In this document: piece after piece, positions 43,516-51,236 of the stretch
How the letters are laid out: each line of letters opens with the position of its first letter
Position numbering within the stretch: the first letter of the stretch is position 1
Source of the DNA: Caldicellulosiruptor naganoensis
GTDB taxonomy: Bacteria > Bacillota > Thermoanaerobacteria > Caldicellulosiruptorales > Caldicellulosiruptoraceae
Assembly (NCBI RefSeq): GCF_026914285.1
Contig: NZ_CP113864.1
Location: 1,829,001 to 1,893,000, forward strand
Length of the DNA stretch: 64,000 nucleotides
Direction: 5' to 3'
The notes under the pieces: model-generated
Seen by the model: the letters and a program-made list of their open reading frames with translations, nothing else
What the model was told of the DNA's origin: nothing
Databases searched by the model: none
Made by a program: the position numbers and the translations under genes

Positions 43516-44997
43516 TCAATCAGCAGTACCTAAAACTCTAATTGTATTGACATATGGGTCAGCAGTGCCCTGAAGCTGACAGTCCTCCTCTTTCAGAAGT
43601 TTAATGTAATCTACAAGGTCTTTTGTTATTCTCTCCCCAGGCAAAATTAGTGGTATTCCCGGCGGATATGCCATCACCATTTCGCCCGAAATCTCACCAA
43701 CTGCATTGTCAAGCTCAACAACCTTCTTTGAACTATAAAAGGCATCACGTGGCGAAACAATAACCTGTGGTGAGTGAAGCACTATTGTTGGAGTCTTTAC
43801 ATCTTTTACACCAAGCTTCTTTGCCATATCTCTAAGTGCTTCAATTAGCTTTTCCACACTCTCTTGTGTATCACCTAAAGTAATTACTGCCAAAATATTG
43901 TAAAGGTCAGACATCTCTATCTGTATATTGTACTCCTCTCTTAAAATTCTTTCAGCTTCATAACCAGTAATTCCAAGCCTTCTGACATTGATTCCAAGCT
44001 TTGTCTCATCAAAGTCATAAACACCAGGTGTTCCAATAAGCTCTTTGCCAAATGCATAAAGTCCTTCAATCTTGTTTATTTCCTCTCTTGCCATCCTGGC
44101 AAGTCTCAAAGTCTCTTCTAACATCTCTTCACCATACATAGCAAGCTGTTTTCGTGCAACGTCAATTGAACACATCAAGATATAGGATGAGCTCGTTGTC
44201 ATTGTAAGGTTCAAAATTTGCCTTACTGTCTCAGGTTGAATCCTGTGACCTCGCAAAAGAAGTACCGAGCTTTGAGTAAGCGAACCTGCTGTCTTGTGTG
44301 TTGACACAGCGCTCATATCAGCGCCAACTTCCATCGCAGTTAACGGAAAATCATTGTGAAAGCCCATATGAGCACCATGCGCTTCATCAACTAAAACTGC
44401 CATACCAAATTTGTGTGCAGTTCGAGTTATAGACTTTAAATCACTTGCTATACCATAGTATGTTGGATTAATAACAAACACAGCCTTTGCATGAGGATGC
44501 TTCAAAATAGCCTTTTTGACGTTCTCTACTGTCACACCCATTGTAATACCAAGCTCTTCATTTACCTCTGGCTGTACATATACAGGAATTGCCCCACTCA
44601 GGATTATTCCACCAAATGCACTCTTGTGTGCGTTTCGGGGCAAGATAATCTCATCACCAGGCTCACAAGCTGACATTATCATTGTCTGCACACCAGCTGT
44701 TGTACCGTTTACTAAGAAGTATGCATACTGGGCTCCAAATGCACTTGCAAAAAGCTTTTCCGCTTCGCAGATAACTCCAATAGGATTGTTTGCATTGTCT
44801 AAATCTTCCATGCCATTTAGGTCCATTAGCATGACGTTCTGACCCACAAAATCGGTAAATTCTTTTAAGCCTCTTCCGTATTTATGTCCTGGCACATGAA
44901 ATGGGATGATGTTTTTCTCAATGTGTCTTTTTACAGCATCAAAAAGGGGTGTTTTGCTCTGGTCCTCCTTTGTCACCTTATTCTGCCCTGCCTCCAT
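43516..44997 (-). CDS. Orn/Lys/Arg decarboxylase family protein (SpeA-like)
   Basis: A 493-residue PLP enzyme of the fold I basic amino acid decarboxylase family. The N-terminal segment FHVPGHKYGRGL, the PLP-pyridine VLVDEAHGAHMGFHND, and Schiff-base lysine in STHKTAGSLTQSSVLL are diagnostic, and the C-terminal AYPPGIPLILPGE is typical. In firmicutes the short type is usually arginine (SpeA), lysine or ornithine decarboxylase in polyamine synthesis. The substrate is not fixed by sequence here. An extended -10 (TGGTATAAT at 45028-45036) lies about 35 nt upstream. Confidence 0.88.
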   Translation of the reverse strand: MEAGQNKVTKEDQSKTPLFDAVKRHIEKNIIPFHVPGHKYGRGLKEFTDFVGQNVMLMDLNGMEDLDNANNPIGVICEAEKLFASAFGAQYAYFLVNGTTAGVQTMIMSACEPGDEIILPRNAHKSAFGGIILSGAIPVYVQPEVNEELGITMGVTVENVKKAILKHPHAKAVFVINPTYYGIASDLKSITRTAHKFGMAVLVDEAHGAHMGFHNDFPLTAMEVGADMSAVSTHKTAGSLTQSSVLLLRGHRIQPETVRQILNLTMTTSSSYILMCSIDVARKQLAMYGEEMLEETLRLARMAREEINKIEGLYAFGKELIGTPGVYDFDETKLGINVRRLGITGYEAERILREEYNIQIEMSDLYNILAVITLGDTQESVEKLIEALRDMAKKLGVKDVKTPTIVLHSPQVIVSPRDAFYSSKKVVELDNAVGEISGEMVMAYPPGIPLILPGERITKDLVDYIKLLKEEDCQLQGTADPYVNTIRVLGTAD

Positions 44998-45063
44998 CCT
45001 TTATATTTTTTAATTTTCTGAATGATAATTATACCACACTACAATTTTTTTAAAAGTACTTTT

Positions 45064-45714
45064 TTATTCAAAAAATATCCTTCTGACACCTTCCACCAGG
45101 TAAAGGTCTGTTATGAGCTGATTTATATTGACATCAGGTAGGACCAAAACTTTATAATAGACCTTTTCTGTATCTTCATGTATAAATTTAAGGTCTTTTA
45201 TAGTAATAGAATGTGCAGACAAAATAGAATCAATTTTTTGTATAGAATCTTTGAGATTATGTCCTTCAACAACAATTGATCTTAAAATTCCTTTGGAGAC
45301 AAATCTCACTTCAAACTTCTTTAAAAAAATCAATGTAAGATACACAGCCGCTGTTGCCACAACGGCTCCTTTGTAATAGCCAATTCCAATAGCCAAGCCA
45401 ATACAAGCAACAGCCCACAGAGTTGCAGCAGTTGTCAAGCCTTTCACAGTAGCACCGTCTTTGATTATGGTCCCTGCACCTAAAAAACCAATTCCTGATA
45501 TGACCTGAGCGCCAAGCCTTGCAACATCTATGTTTCCATGTCCTTTATAGTAAACATTGAAAATATACTCAGATGTCATCATAACAAGTGTGGAACCCAC
45601 ACACACAAGTATATGAGTCCTGAAGCCTGCCGGTCTGTGGACATTTTCACGTTCCATGCCAATAAGTCCACCTGCTAAGATTGCGAATATAATTTTCAGT
45701 ATATCCTCTAACAT
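45064..45714 (-). CDS. MgtC/SapB family membrane protein
   Basis: A 216-residue protein with four or five N-terminal membrane segments (IIFAILAGGLIGMERE, then GFRTHILVCVGSTLVMM and GAGTIIKDG) and a soluble C-terminal ACT-like domain of about 80 residues. Family members modulate magnesium homeostasis or ATP synthase; no specific role can be read here. The ATG at 45714 is 8 nt after GAGGG; the track start six codons upstream overlaps that site. Single gene. Confidence 0.88.
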   Translation of the reverse strand: MLEDILKIIFAILAGGLIGMERENVHRPAGFRTHILVCVGSTLVMMTSEYIFNVYYKGHGNIDVARLGAQVISGIGFLGAGTIIKDGATVKGLTTAATLWAVACIGLAIGIGYYKGAVVATAAVYLTLIFLKKFEVRFVSKGILRSIVVEGHNLKDSIQKIDSILSAHSITIKDLKFIHEDTEKVYYKVLVLPDVNINQLITDLYLVEGVRRIFFE

Positions 45715-45787
45715 TTTTAAATCCCTCATATCTAAAAAAAAAATAGAGTATATTAATTATTTTATACTACAACTTTTAACAAAATTA

Positions 45788-45817
45788 AAGGGGCCACAGC
45801 AAAAACACTGCAACCCC
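45788..45817 (-). terminator. Terminator after the His/Cys-rich protein gene
   Basis: GGGG (45817-45814) and CCCC (45793-45790), with GCAG/CTGT pairing inside, followed by TTTAATTTT on the minus strand. Confidence 0.65.
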
Positions 45818-45850
45818 AGGATAGAAAGTGTTTTTACAATATTTTTAAAA

Positions 45851-46231
45851 TCAGACTGCATTGTGAACAAATGCAACAATCTTTCTGCAAGGAATGTCTA
45901 CAATTGAACCAAGACCACAAAATCTTCTTGGATATGGGTAGCAGCAGTATCTATGTCTTCTGTGATGTTCATGTTCTTCACATTCTCTTTCTCCTTCTCT
46001 TCTGTACATTCTGTACATAAATAGGTCATCTGGTGGTGTTCCAACTGTCACAATAAGTCTTACAAATCTTGGTGTGACCAGGGCCAAAACACCTGTAAAT
46101 CCTTGACCGCTTTCTCCTCCGCTTTCTGTAAATACAGTGACTGTCTCTCCCAAGTACCTTCTCATGTGCTCGCAGATGTCGTGGCAGTGGTGCTCGTGAC
46201 TTTCGTACCTTAAATCCAATTTTTCTGACAT
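45851..46231 (-). CDS. His/Cys/Arg-rich small protein of unknown function
   Basis: A 126-residue protein I do not recognise. It opens with ESHEHHCHDICEHMRRYLGE. The centre is an Sm-like or barrel-like stretch, TVTVFTESGGESGQGFTGVL followed by RFVRLIVTVG. It ends with a basic, metal-rich segment (EEHEHHRRHRYCCYPYPRRF) and a hydrophobic tail. The composition recalls spore-coat proteins or metal-binding surface proteins. The ATG at 46231 is 9 nt after GGAGG. A perfect 19-bp inverted repeat lies immediately upstream and overlaps this ribosome-binding site, which suggests regulated expression. Confidence 0.6.
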   Translation of the reverse strand: MSEKLDLRYESHEHHCHDICEHMRRYLGETVTVFTESGGESGQGFTGVLALVTPRFVRLIVTVGTPPDDLFMYRMYRREGERECEEHEHHRRHRYCCYPYPRRFCGLGSIVDIPCRKIVAFVHNAV

Positions 46232-46243
46232 ACCATCTTCCCT

Positions 46244-46293
46244 CCCATAATTCATATTATGTCTTCTTTCATTTACATAATATGAATTATGGG
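46244..46293 (-). promoter_or_regulatory. Perfect 19-bp inverted repeat reaching into a ribosome-binding site
   Basis: CCCATAATTCATATTATGT (46244-46262) and ACATAATATGAATTATGGG (46275-46293) are perfect complements around a 12-nt loop. On the minus-strand mRNA, the last GGG of the second arm is the start of GGGAGG, the ribosome-binding site of the gene at 46231. The RNA hairpin would therefore take up part of that site. It may instead be a DNA operator. Confidence 0.7.
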
Positions 46294-46318
46294 TAAACTG
46301 TGTTACAAAAAGTTTTAT

Positions 46319-46892
46319 TTAACTTCCAAAGTCTTCAATTATCTTTATTGCATCTTCATATGAGTTTACAACTATTCCCTTTTTCAATTCCTCAACCTCT
46401 TTCTGAGGCAGATTATCAATACTTATAGGGAGTTATAAGCTTGAGATTGTCTCCATCAACAGGTTGAGAATAAAAAATTGCTACTCTCCCATCTTTGATT
46501 GAAACTATAAAGTGGTGTGAACAATAACCTTCAAATATTCTACTTATTACTACATACTTGGAATTAAAAGCATCTATTTCCCAAGCACTAAAAAGCCTCC
46601 TAAAGTCCTCCTTGACCATTCCAAAATATTCCTGAGGAATATTAGATTTTTCTTCAACTATATGTCCGCACGCCTTAAAGTATTTCCTGACTATCAAAAT
46701 TGTATTTTCATCTATTCTCTGAGGATAACTATCTTTTATATAGGCAATTTCTGTAATATTCTTTCCTTTCAGCTGCTGCTTTGATTTTATCTTGCTTTTT
46801 TCTATTGTAATAGTAAATCCCACTGCAAATGATACAAGAAATAAGAAAATAATAATAGCAGTGAGAATGGCAGTCTTAAAATAAAGTTTCAT
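46319..46892 (-). pseudogene. bofC: BofC-like protein gene, frameshifted
   Basis: The first frame (46892 to about 46425) encodes an N-terminal membrane or signal helix (KTAILTAIIIFLFLVSFAVG), then a BofC-like domain ending KLITP. It is cut by TGA TAA at 46421-46416. One extra base in CCCTATAAG (about 46426-46432) separates it from a second frame, which continues ISIDNLPQKEVEELKKGIVV and NSYEDAIKIIEDFGS to a stop at 46321. That tail reads as the BofC C-terminal domain. Repaired, the protein would be about 190 residues. BofC controls the sigma-K checkpoint in B. subtilis sporulation. A real mutation and an assembly error cannot be told apart here. Confidence 0.68.
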
Positions 46893-46965
46893 ACCTAAAA
46901 GCCCCCACTAACATGGACTTTTTTTACTATTATTCCCTGCCAATCTCACTGCTATACATAAAAAT

Positions 46966-47691
46966 TTACTCCTCTTCCCAATTATGATATACCTCTTTTA
47001 CATCGTCATTGTCCTCAAGCATGTCAATTAGTCTTCTCATTTTTTGTGCATCTTCTTCAGAAAGCTTTACAGTGGTTTGAGGAATCATCTCTATCTGAGC
47101 TCTTATAAATGTAAATCCATCCTTTTCTAAACCCTCTCTCACCTTTGAAAAATCCTCTGGAGAGGTTATTATCTCATATACATCATTCTCTGAGGAAAAA
47201 TCTTCAGCTCCATACTCTAAAGCCTTTTCCATTACAAAATCCTCGTCCGGGAAGCTCTCTTTTTCTATTATAATCACACCTTTTTTGTTGAACATCCAAG
47301 ACACACAGCCAGTCTGACCCAAATTACCACCATTTTTGTCAAATATATGCCTAATTTCGCCGGCAGTTCTGTTTCTGTTGTTTGTCATAGCCTCAACAAT
47401 TACAGCAACACCGCCCGGACCATATCCTTCGTATGTAATGTCTTCGTACCCTGTTGTGTCAATCTCCCCAGCCGCTTTTTTTATAAACCCCATTATCTTC
47501 TCCATAGGCATATTGTTAGCCTTTGCTTTTGCAATCACGTCTCTGAGTTTTGGATTTTTCTCAGGGTCAGGTCCATACATTTTAGCTACAACCATCAACT
47601 CTCTGCCTAATTTTGAGAAGATTTTGGCTTTCTGAGCATCAGTTTTTTCCTTTTTATGTCTGATATTTGCCCATTTCGAATGTCCAGCCAT
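46966..47691 (-). CDS. yebC: YebC/PmpR family regulator
   Basis: A 241-residue protein with the diagnostic start [20 protein letters not shown] and downstream [19 protein letters not shown] and [13 protein letters not shown]. Family members are DNA-binding regulators; recently some have been linked to translation at proline stretches. It is a single gene, divergent from the spoVB-like gene. Confidence 0.94.
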   Translation of the reverse strand: MAGHSKWANIRHKKEKTDAQKAKIFSKLGRELMVVAKMYGPDPEKNPKLRDVIAKAKANNMPMEKIMGFIKKAAGEIDTTGYEDITYEGYGPGGVAVIVEAMTNNRNRTAGEIRHIFDKNGGNLGQTGCVSWMFNKKGVIIIEKESFPDEDFVMEKALEYGAEDFSSENDVYEIITSPEDFSKVREGLEKDGFTFIRAQIEMIPQTTVKLSEEDAQKMRRLIDMLEDNDDVKEVYHNWEEE

Positions 47692-47824
47692 ATGCTTTCC
47701 TCCTATACCTCAAATGCTCACATTTTTCTATTTAGGAATTATAAATTTAATTTAGGATTAATGTCAAATGGAATTTACTCATACATATTATAAGTAGAAC
47801 ATTTCTGTAAAAGAATCTGGAAAA

Positions 47825-49212
47825 ATGAATAGAAAAATTGTAAATCAAATTTTGATACTCACACTATGCAATATTCTAACATACAGCCTATTTTTCTTCT
47901 ACAGAGTGTTTATCTCAAGACAAATCGGCTCTATTGGCATGGGCCTTTATACATTTGGTATGACCTTGTACTATCTATTTTATAACATCTCAAGCGGCGG
48001 AATCTCGACAGCAATTTCAAAGTACATAGCTGAAACTTCTGAATTGTCAAAAATAAAAGTAAAAACCATTTTCATTATGGGTAAAATTATATTTTTGTGG
48101 AGCGTTGTAGTTGCAATCATTTTTTTATCTTTAAATCCTATACTTTGCACTGGTGTATTCAACACCCCTGTTCTCCAAGAAACCATCTACCCACTTGTTA
48201 TCTGTAAAGTGGTTGTTTCGCAATCAGCAATCTTCAAAGGTTTTTTTATGGGATGCAAAATCCTTCTCCGCCTGCATTTGCGGAGGTTTTTGAAAATCTT
48301 ATGAGACTTTCCATTATGTGTCCTCTTTTTTTAAATCTTGATAAAACTGCTTCATTTGAAACAAAACTTTTTCTTACCTTTCTTGGAATACTTTTGGGTG
48401 AATTTTCGAGCTGTGGTTTTCTCATAGCAGCATATAAGATTAGGTTTTCAAAGAATACTCTTAAGATCAACTTAACTGATCTTGTCGAAATACCTTCTAA
48501 GATATATAAAACTTCTATTCCATTAGCAACAATAGGTGTTATTGGAATGATATTTCAATCGCTTGAAAACATGATTATACCAAAACTTTTTGAGTTAATC
48601 GGTATGGAAAACTCTCAAGCTATTTCAGTATACGGGATCATAAATGGAATGAGTTTTCCTGCTGCATTACTACCTCTTGTGATAATAAATTCACTCTCAA
48701 TTATTATAATACCAACTTTGTCCGAAATAAAAGGATATGACAAAACTTTAAACTCACGAATAAACTCTTTTATTTTCACAACATTAATAGTCTCTCTACC
48801 CACCACATGTATATTTCTACTCTACCCGGTTGAGATCTGTGCCTCTCTTTACAAAAACCAGTTAGCAGGAAGCTATTTAAAACATATTGCACCCGCTATA
48901 GTTTTTTATTATATTTCTGTCACACTTTCAAGTATATTAAACGCACTTGGAGAGGTTGTTTTTAACTTTGTTCAAAGTACCATATTGATAATCATCCGCC
49001 TTCTACTTTACATACCTTCAATATTAATCTTCAAAAATGAACTTCCCTATATCTGGATTACCAATATGTTTGCTCTAATTTCCTGTATTGTTATGATAGA
49101 AAAAATTTCAAATTTGAAACTTAAATTTACACTTGAAAAAGATACAGTTGTTTCTCTTCTTTTTCTTGCTTGTTTTTGCTTGTTTGTTATACTTGTGATT
49201 TTCTATATCTAG
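47825..49212 (+). pseudogene. spoVB: SpoVB-like lipid flippase (MOP family), frameshifted
   Basis: Two overlapping frames together make one multispanning flippase of about 460 residues. Frame 1 (47825-48304) covers the first helices up to SQSAIFKGFF; frame 2 (open to 49212) continues YGMQNPSPPAFAEVFENLMR and the remaining helices. The break falls in a run of seven T at 48241-48247: one more T gives KGFFYGMQNP, which fits the usual SpoVB pattern. SpoVB/MurJ-type proteins flip lipid-linked precursors, and SpoVB is needed for spore cortex. It could be a sequencing slip in a homopolymer, or phase variation. Confidence 0.75.
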
Positions 49213-49221
49213 ATTACAACT

Positions 49222-49311
49222 ATGGCAATATTTGTACCATTGTTTCTAATAGGGTATGCACTTTGTGTTTTTGTCTTTTTGCTATATAAAAAACGGCGTA
49301 AGAAAAACTGA
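49222..49311 (+). CDS. Possible 29-residue membrane peptide
   Basis: An ATG opens MAIFVPLFLIGYALCVFVFL followed by LYKKRRKKN: one hydrophobic helix and a strongly basic tail, the classic shape of a small membrane protein. It begins 10 nt after the spoVB-like stop and overlaps the end of the convergent membrane protein gene by 30 nt. There is no recognisable ribosome-binding site, so translation is doubtful. Confidence 0.25.
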   Translation: MAIFVPLFLIGYALCVFVFLLYKKRRKKN

Positions 49312-49896
49312 GGGTACATATACATAAAGCAATGCTTGAGCTGTGATAACTACAAACAGAACAAAAAATGCTTTTGCTTTTGATATACCAAAACCCTTTG
49401 AGAATGCTTCATATAAAGATATTAAAAATGTTATTTCAGCTACTTTAAAGATTACGAAACTTAAAGGTAAAAATGACAATATTATTCCTGCCAAAAATAC
49501 ATAACAGGGAATTAAATATGAGACCGTAAGAATTGTTACAATCTGGGAAAGATTTGTTTTTTTCCTTGTCAGTATTGAGGCTATTCCAAACAAAACTATG
49601 CTTATAATAAAAAGTCTCAAGATTTCAGCAGAAAAAAGGTTTATCACAAGTCTTGCCAATCTTAGATTTTCGATATCGTAGTTTATTATTCTCTCTGCAA
49701 AAAAAATTAACCCAGACTCATGTGGCAGTATTTCATTCCTATTTCGAATCTGAATATACACATATAATGAAAATAAAACCAAATAAATTAGATAAACCAC
49801 TATTCCGACAGGAAAATTATTTATAAGAGAAATATCTTTGACAAAATTCAAAGGATTAAAGATAACATTCTTGTATATACTTTCTTTTTTGTTCAC
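49282..49896 (-). CDS. Yip1-like integral membrane protein
   Basis: A 204-residue protein with about five membrane helices after a short cytoplasmic N-terminus (NFVKDISLINNFPVGIVVYL onwards), in the arrangement of Yip1/DUF1282-type proteins. Function unknown. I chose the GTG at 49896, with AAGG 10 nt upstream; the frame is open to 50025 but that part overlaps yigZ. It lies 40 nt after the yigZ stop and is probably co-transcribed with it. Confidence 0.65.
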   Translation of the reverse strand: MNKKESIYKNVIFNPLNFVKDISLINNFPVGIVVYLIYLVLFSLYVYIQIRNRNEILPHESGLIFFAERIINYDIENLRLARLVINLFSAEILRLFIISIVLFGIASILTRKKTNLSQIVTILTVSYLIPCYVFLAGIILSFLPLSFVIFKVAEITFLISLYEAFSKGFGISKAKAFFVLFVVITAQALLYVYVPSVFLTPFFI

Positions 49897-49936
49897 AGAA
49901 TCACACCCTTTTTGTTTATAAAATTCTCTTAAACTT

Positions 49937-50557
49937 TTAAATTGCCTCAAGGCACAGACCTTTTCTTTCAGCCAAAAAATTACCCGCTGTAAGATCAGAA
50001 ATGTTTTTAATAAGGTCTTCAGCATATTCTGCCTTTACTAAAACAAGAATATCTATCACTTGCGAATATTCTATTTCAAGTATCTTGGCTTCAGTTTTCT
50101 CAATTAACCATTTGACCTTTTCAAAGTTAGGGTACTCCAAAGTTATTGCTATCTTTTCACACTCGTGATACTCTAAAATTCCCGCCTTTTCAATACAAAC
50201 TGCAGCAGCTTGAGTATATGCCCTTACAAGTCCTGATGCTCCAAGAAGTATTCCACCAAAATAGCGGGTAACAACCAAAAGAACGTTTGAAAGTCCGTTT
50301 TTTCTTATAACCTCCATTACAGGAAGACCTGCTGTCCCCTGTGGTTCTCCATCATCTGAATATTTCTGGATAGGATATTCAATGCCGTATGTATAAGCAT
50401 ATACATTGTGAGTTGCATCATAAAACTCTTTTCGAACTTCATTTAAATAAAAATCTACTTCTTGCTGATTTTCCACTCTAAATACCGATGCAATGAACCT
50501 CGATTTTTTTTCTATAATCTCTGATCGTGTATTTTGTTTTATAGTCTTGTAACCCAT
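49937..50557 (-). CDS. yigZ: YigZ/IMPACT family protein
   Basis: A 206-residue two-domain protein. The N-terminal UPF0029 domain has KKSRFIASVFRVEN and the hallmark YSDDGEPQGTAGLPVMEVI followed by VVTRYFGGILLGASGLVRAY; the C-terminal DUF1949 domain follows. IMPACT relatives modulate translation stress responses in eukaryotes; the bacterial role is unknown. Confidence 0.9.
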   Translation of the reverse strand: MGYKTIKQNTRSEIIEKKSRFIASVFRVENQQEVDFYLNEVRKEFYDATHNVYAYTYGIEYPIQKYSDDGEPQGTAGLPVMEVIRKNGLSNVLLVVTRYFGGILLGASGLVRAYTQAAAVCIEKAGILEYHECEKIAITLEYPNFEKVKWLIEKTEAKILEIEYSQVIDILVLVKAEYAEDLIKNISDLTAGNFLAERKGLCLEAI

Positions 50558-50639
50558 TCTTCATTGCTTCTCCTTTTTGTGTAAAGTTTTATATGGGAAA
50601 AACTCAAGATAACCAACCAATTTACTAAAGCAGAAGTAA

Positions 50640-50674
50640 AAGGGCTGTCATATTTTGTTCAACTGACAGCCCTT
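50640..50674 (-). terminator. Terminator after the NUDIX gene
   Basis: AAGGGCTGTCA and TGACAGCCCTT (50640-50650 and 50664-50674), perfect 11 bp. TTTTAC follows on minus and ACTTTTC on plus. Confidence 0.82.
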
Positions 50675-50702
50675 ACTTTTCAATTATATTATAAACATCA
50701 AT

Positions 50703-51125
50703 TTAAATATTCACAAGCTGCTTGTATTGCTGATACGCATAAGATGCTAAAGCCTTGTCTTGACTATAAGTAATCTTCTGAAGAGCTTCTTCAATGTCAA
50801 AATACCCTGCATCAAATACATTCTCTTCTTTATTTTCTTTCAAAAACTCTGGGGATTTTGCCTCCATGATATACCATACTATCTTGTTACATACAGGTTT
50901 TTGACGTGTCACAGAATAGAACTCATAACTTGTTTGACCTGCTGTTGACAGAATTGAAGCATCAATACCAACTTCTTCTTTTACGCGCCTCACTGCCACT
51001 TCGGGCGCAATCTCGCCATTTCTGATAACACCTTTTGGGAAAACCCATTCACCCTTTTCATTCTTCATAATAAAAATCTTCCCCTGGTAGAATACAACCC
51101 CACCAGCACAGTTTCTAATAAGCAC
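50703..51125 (-). CDS. NUDIX hydrolase with altered NUDIX box
   Basis: A 140-residue NUDIX-fold protein. The box reads G(VIRNG)E(IAPEVAV)RRVKEEVGI, matching GX5EX7REUXEEXGU except that the Glu after the first Arg is Arg. The metal-binding EE pair is intact, so activity is likely but may be altered. NCAGGVVFYQGKIFIMKNE opens the fold. I chose the GTG at 51125 (AAGGGG 9 nt upstream); a TTG at 51134 directly abuts that site. The substrate is unknown. Confidence 0.85.
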   Translation of the reverse strand: MLIRNCAGGVVFYQGKIFIMKNEKGEWVFPKGVIRNGEIAPEVAVRRVKEEVGIDASILSTAGQTSYEFYSVTRQKPVCNKIVWYIMEAKSPEFLKENKEENVFDAGYFDIEEALQKITYSQDKALASYAYQQYKQLVNI

Positions 51126-51236
51126 TGCGGACAACCCCTTTCTTTTTATTTGAATTTTAAATTTCCCCCTAAATAAATAATACCCTCTTTATGCATTATA
51201 TTCAACTTTACATTCTCGAATGTGAAAAATTTTTCT

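Noticed and set aside
48253-49212. Second half of the spoVB-like gene as an independent gene
   Set aside because: It begins in mid-family sequence without a ribosome-binding site and joins the upstream frame when one base is restored.
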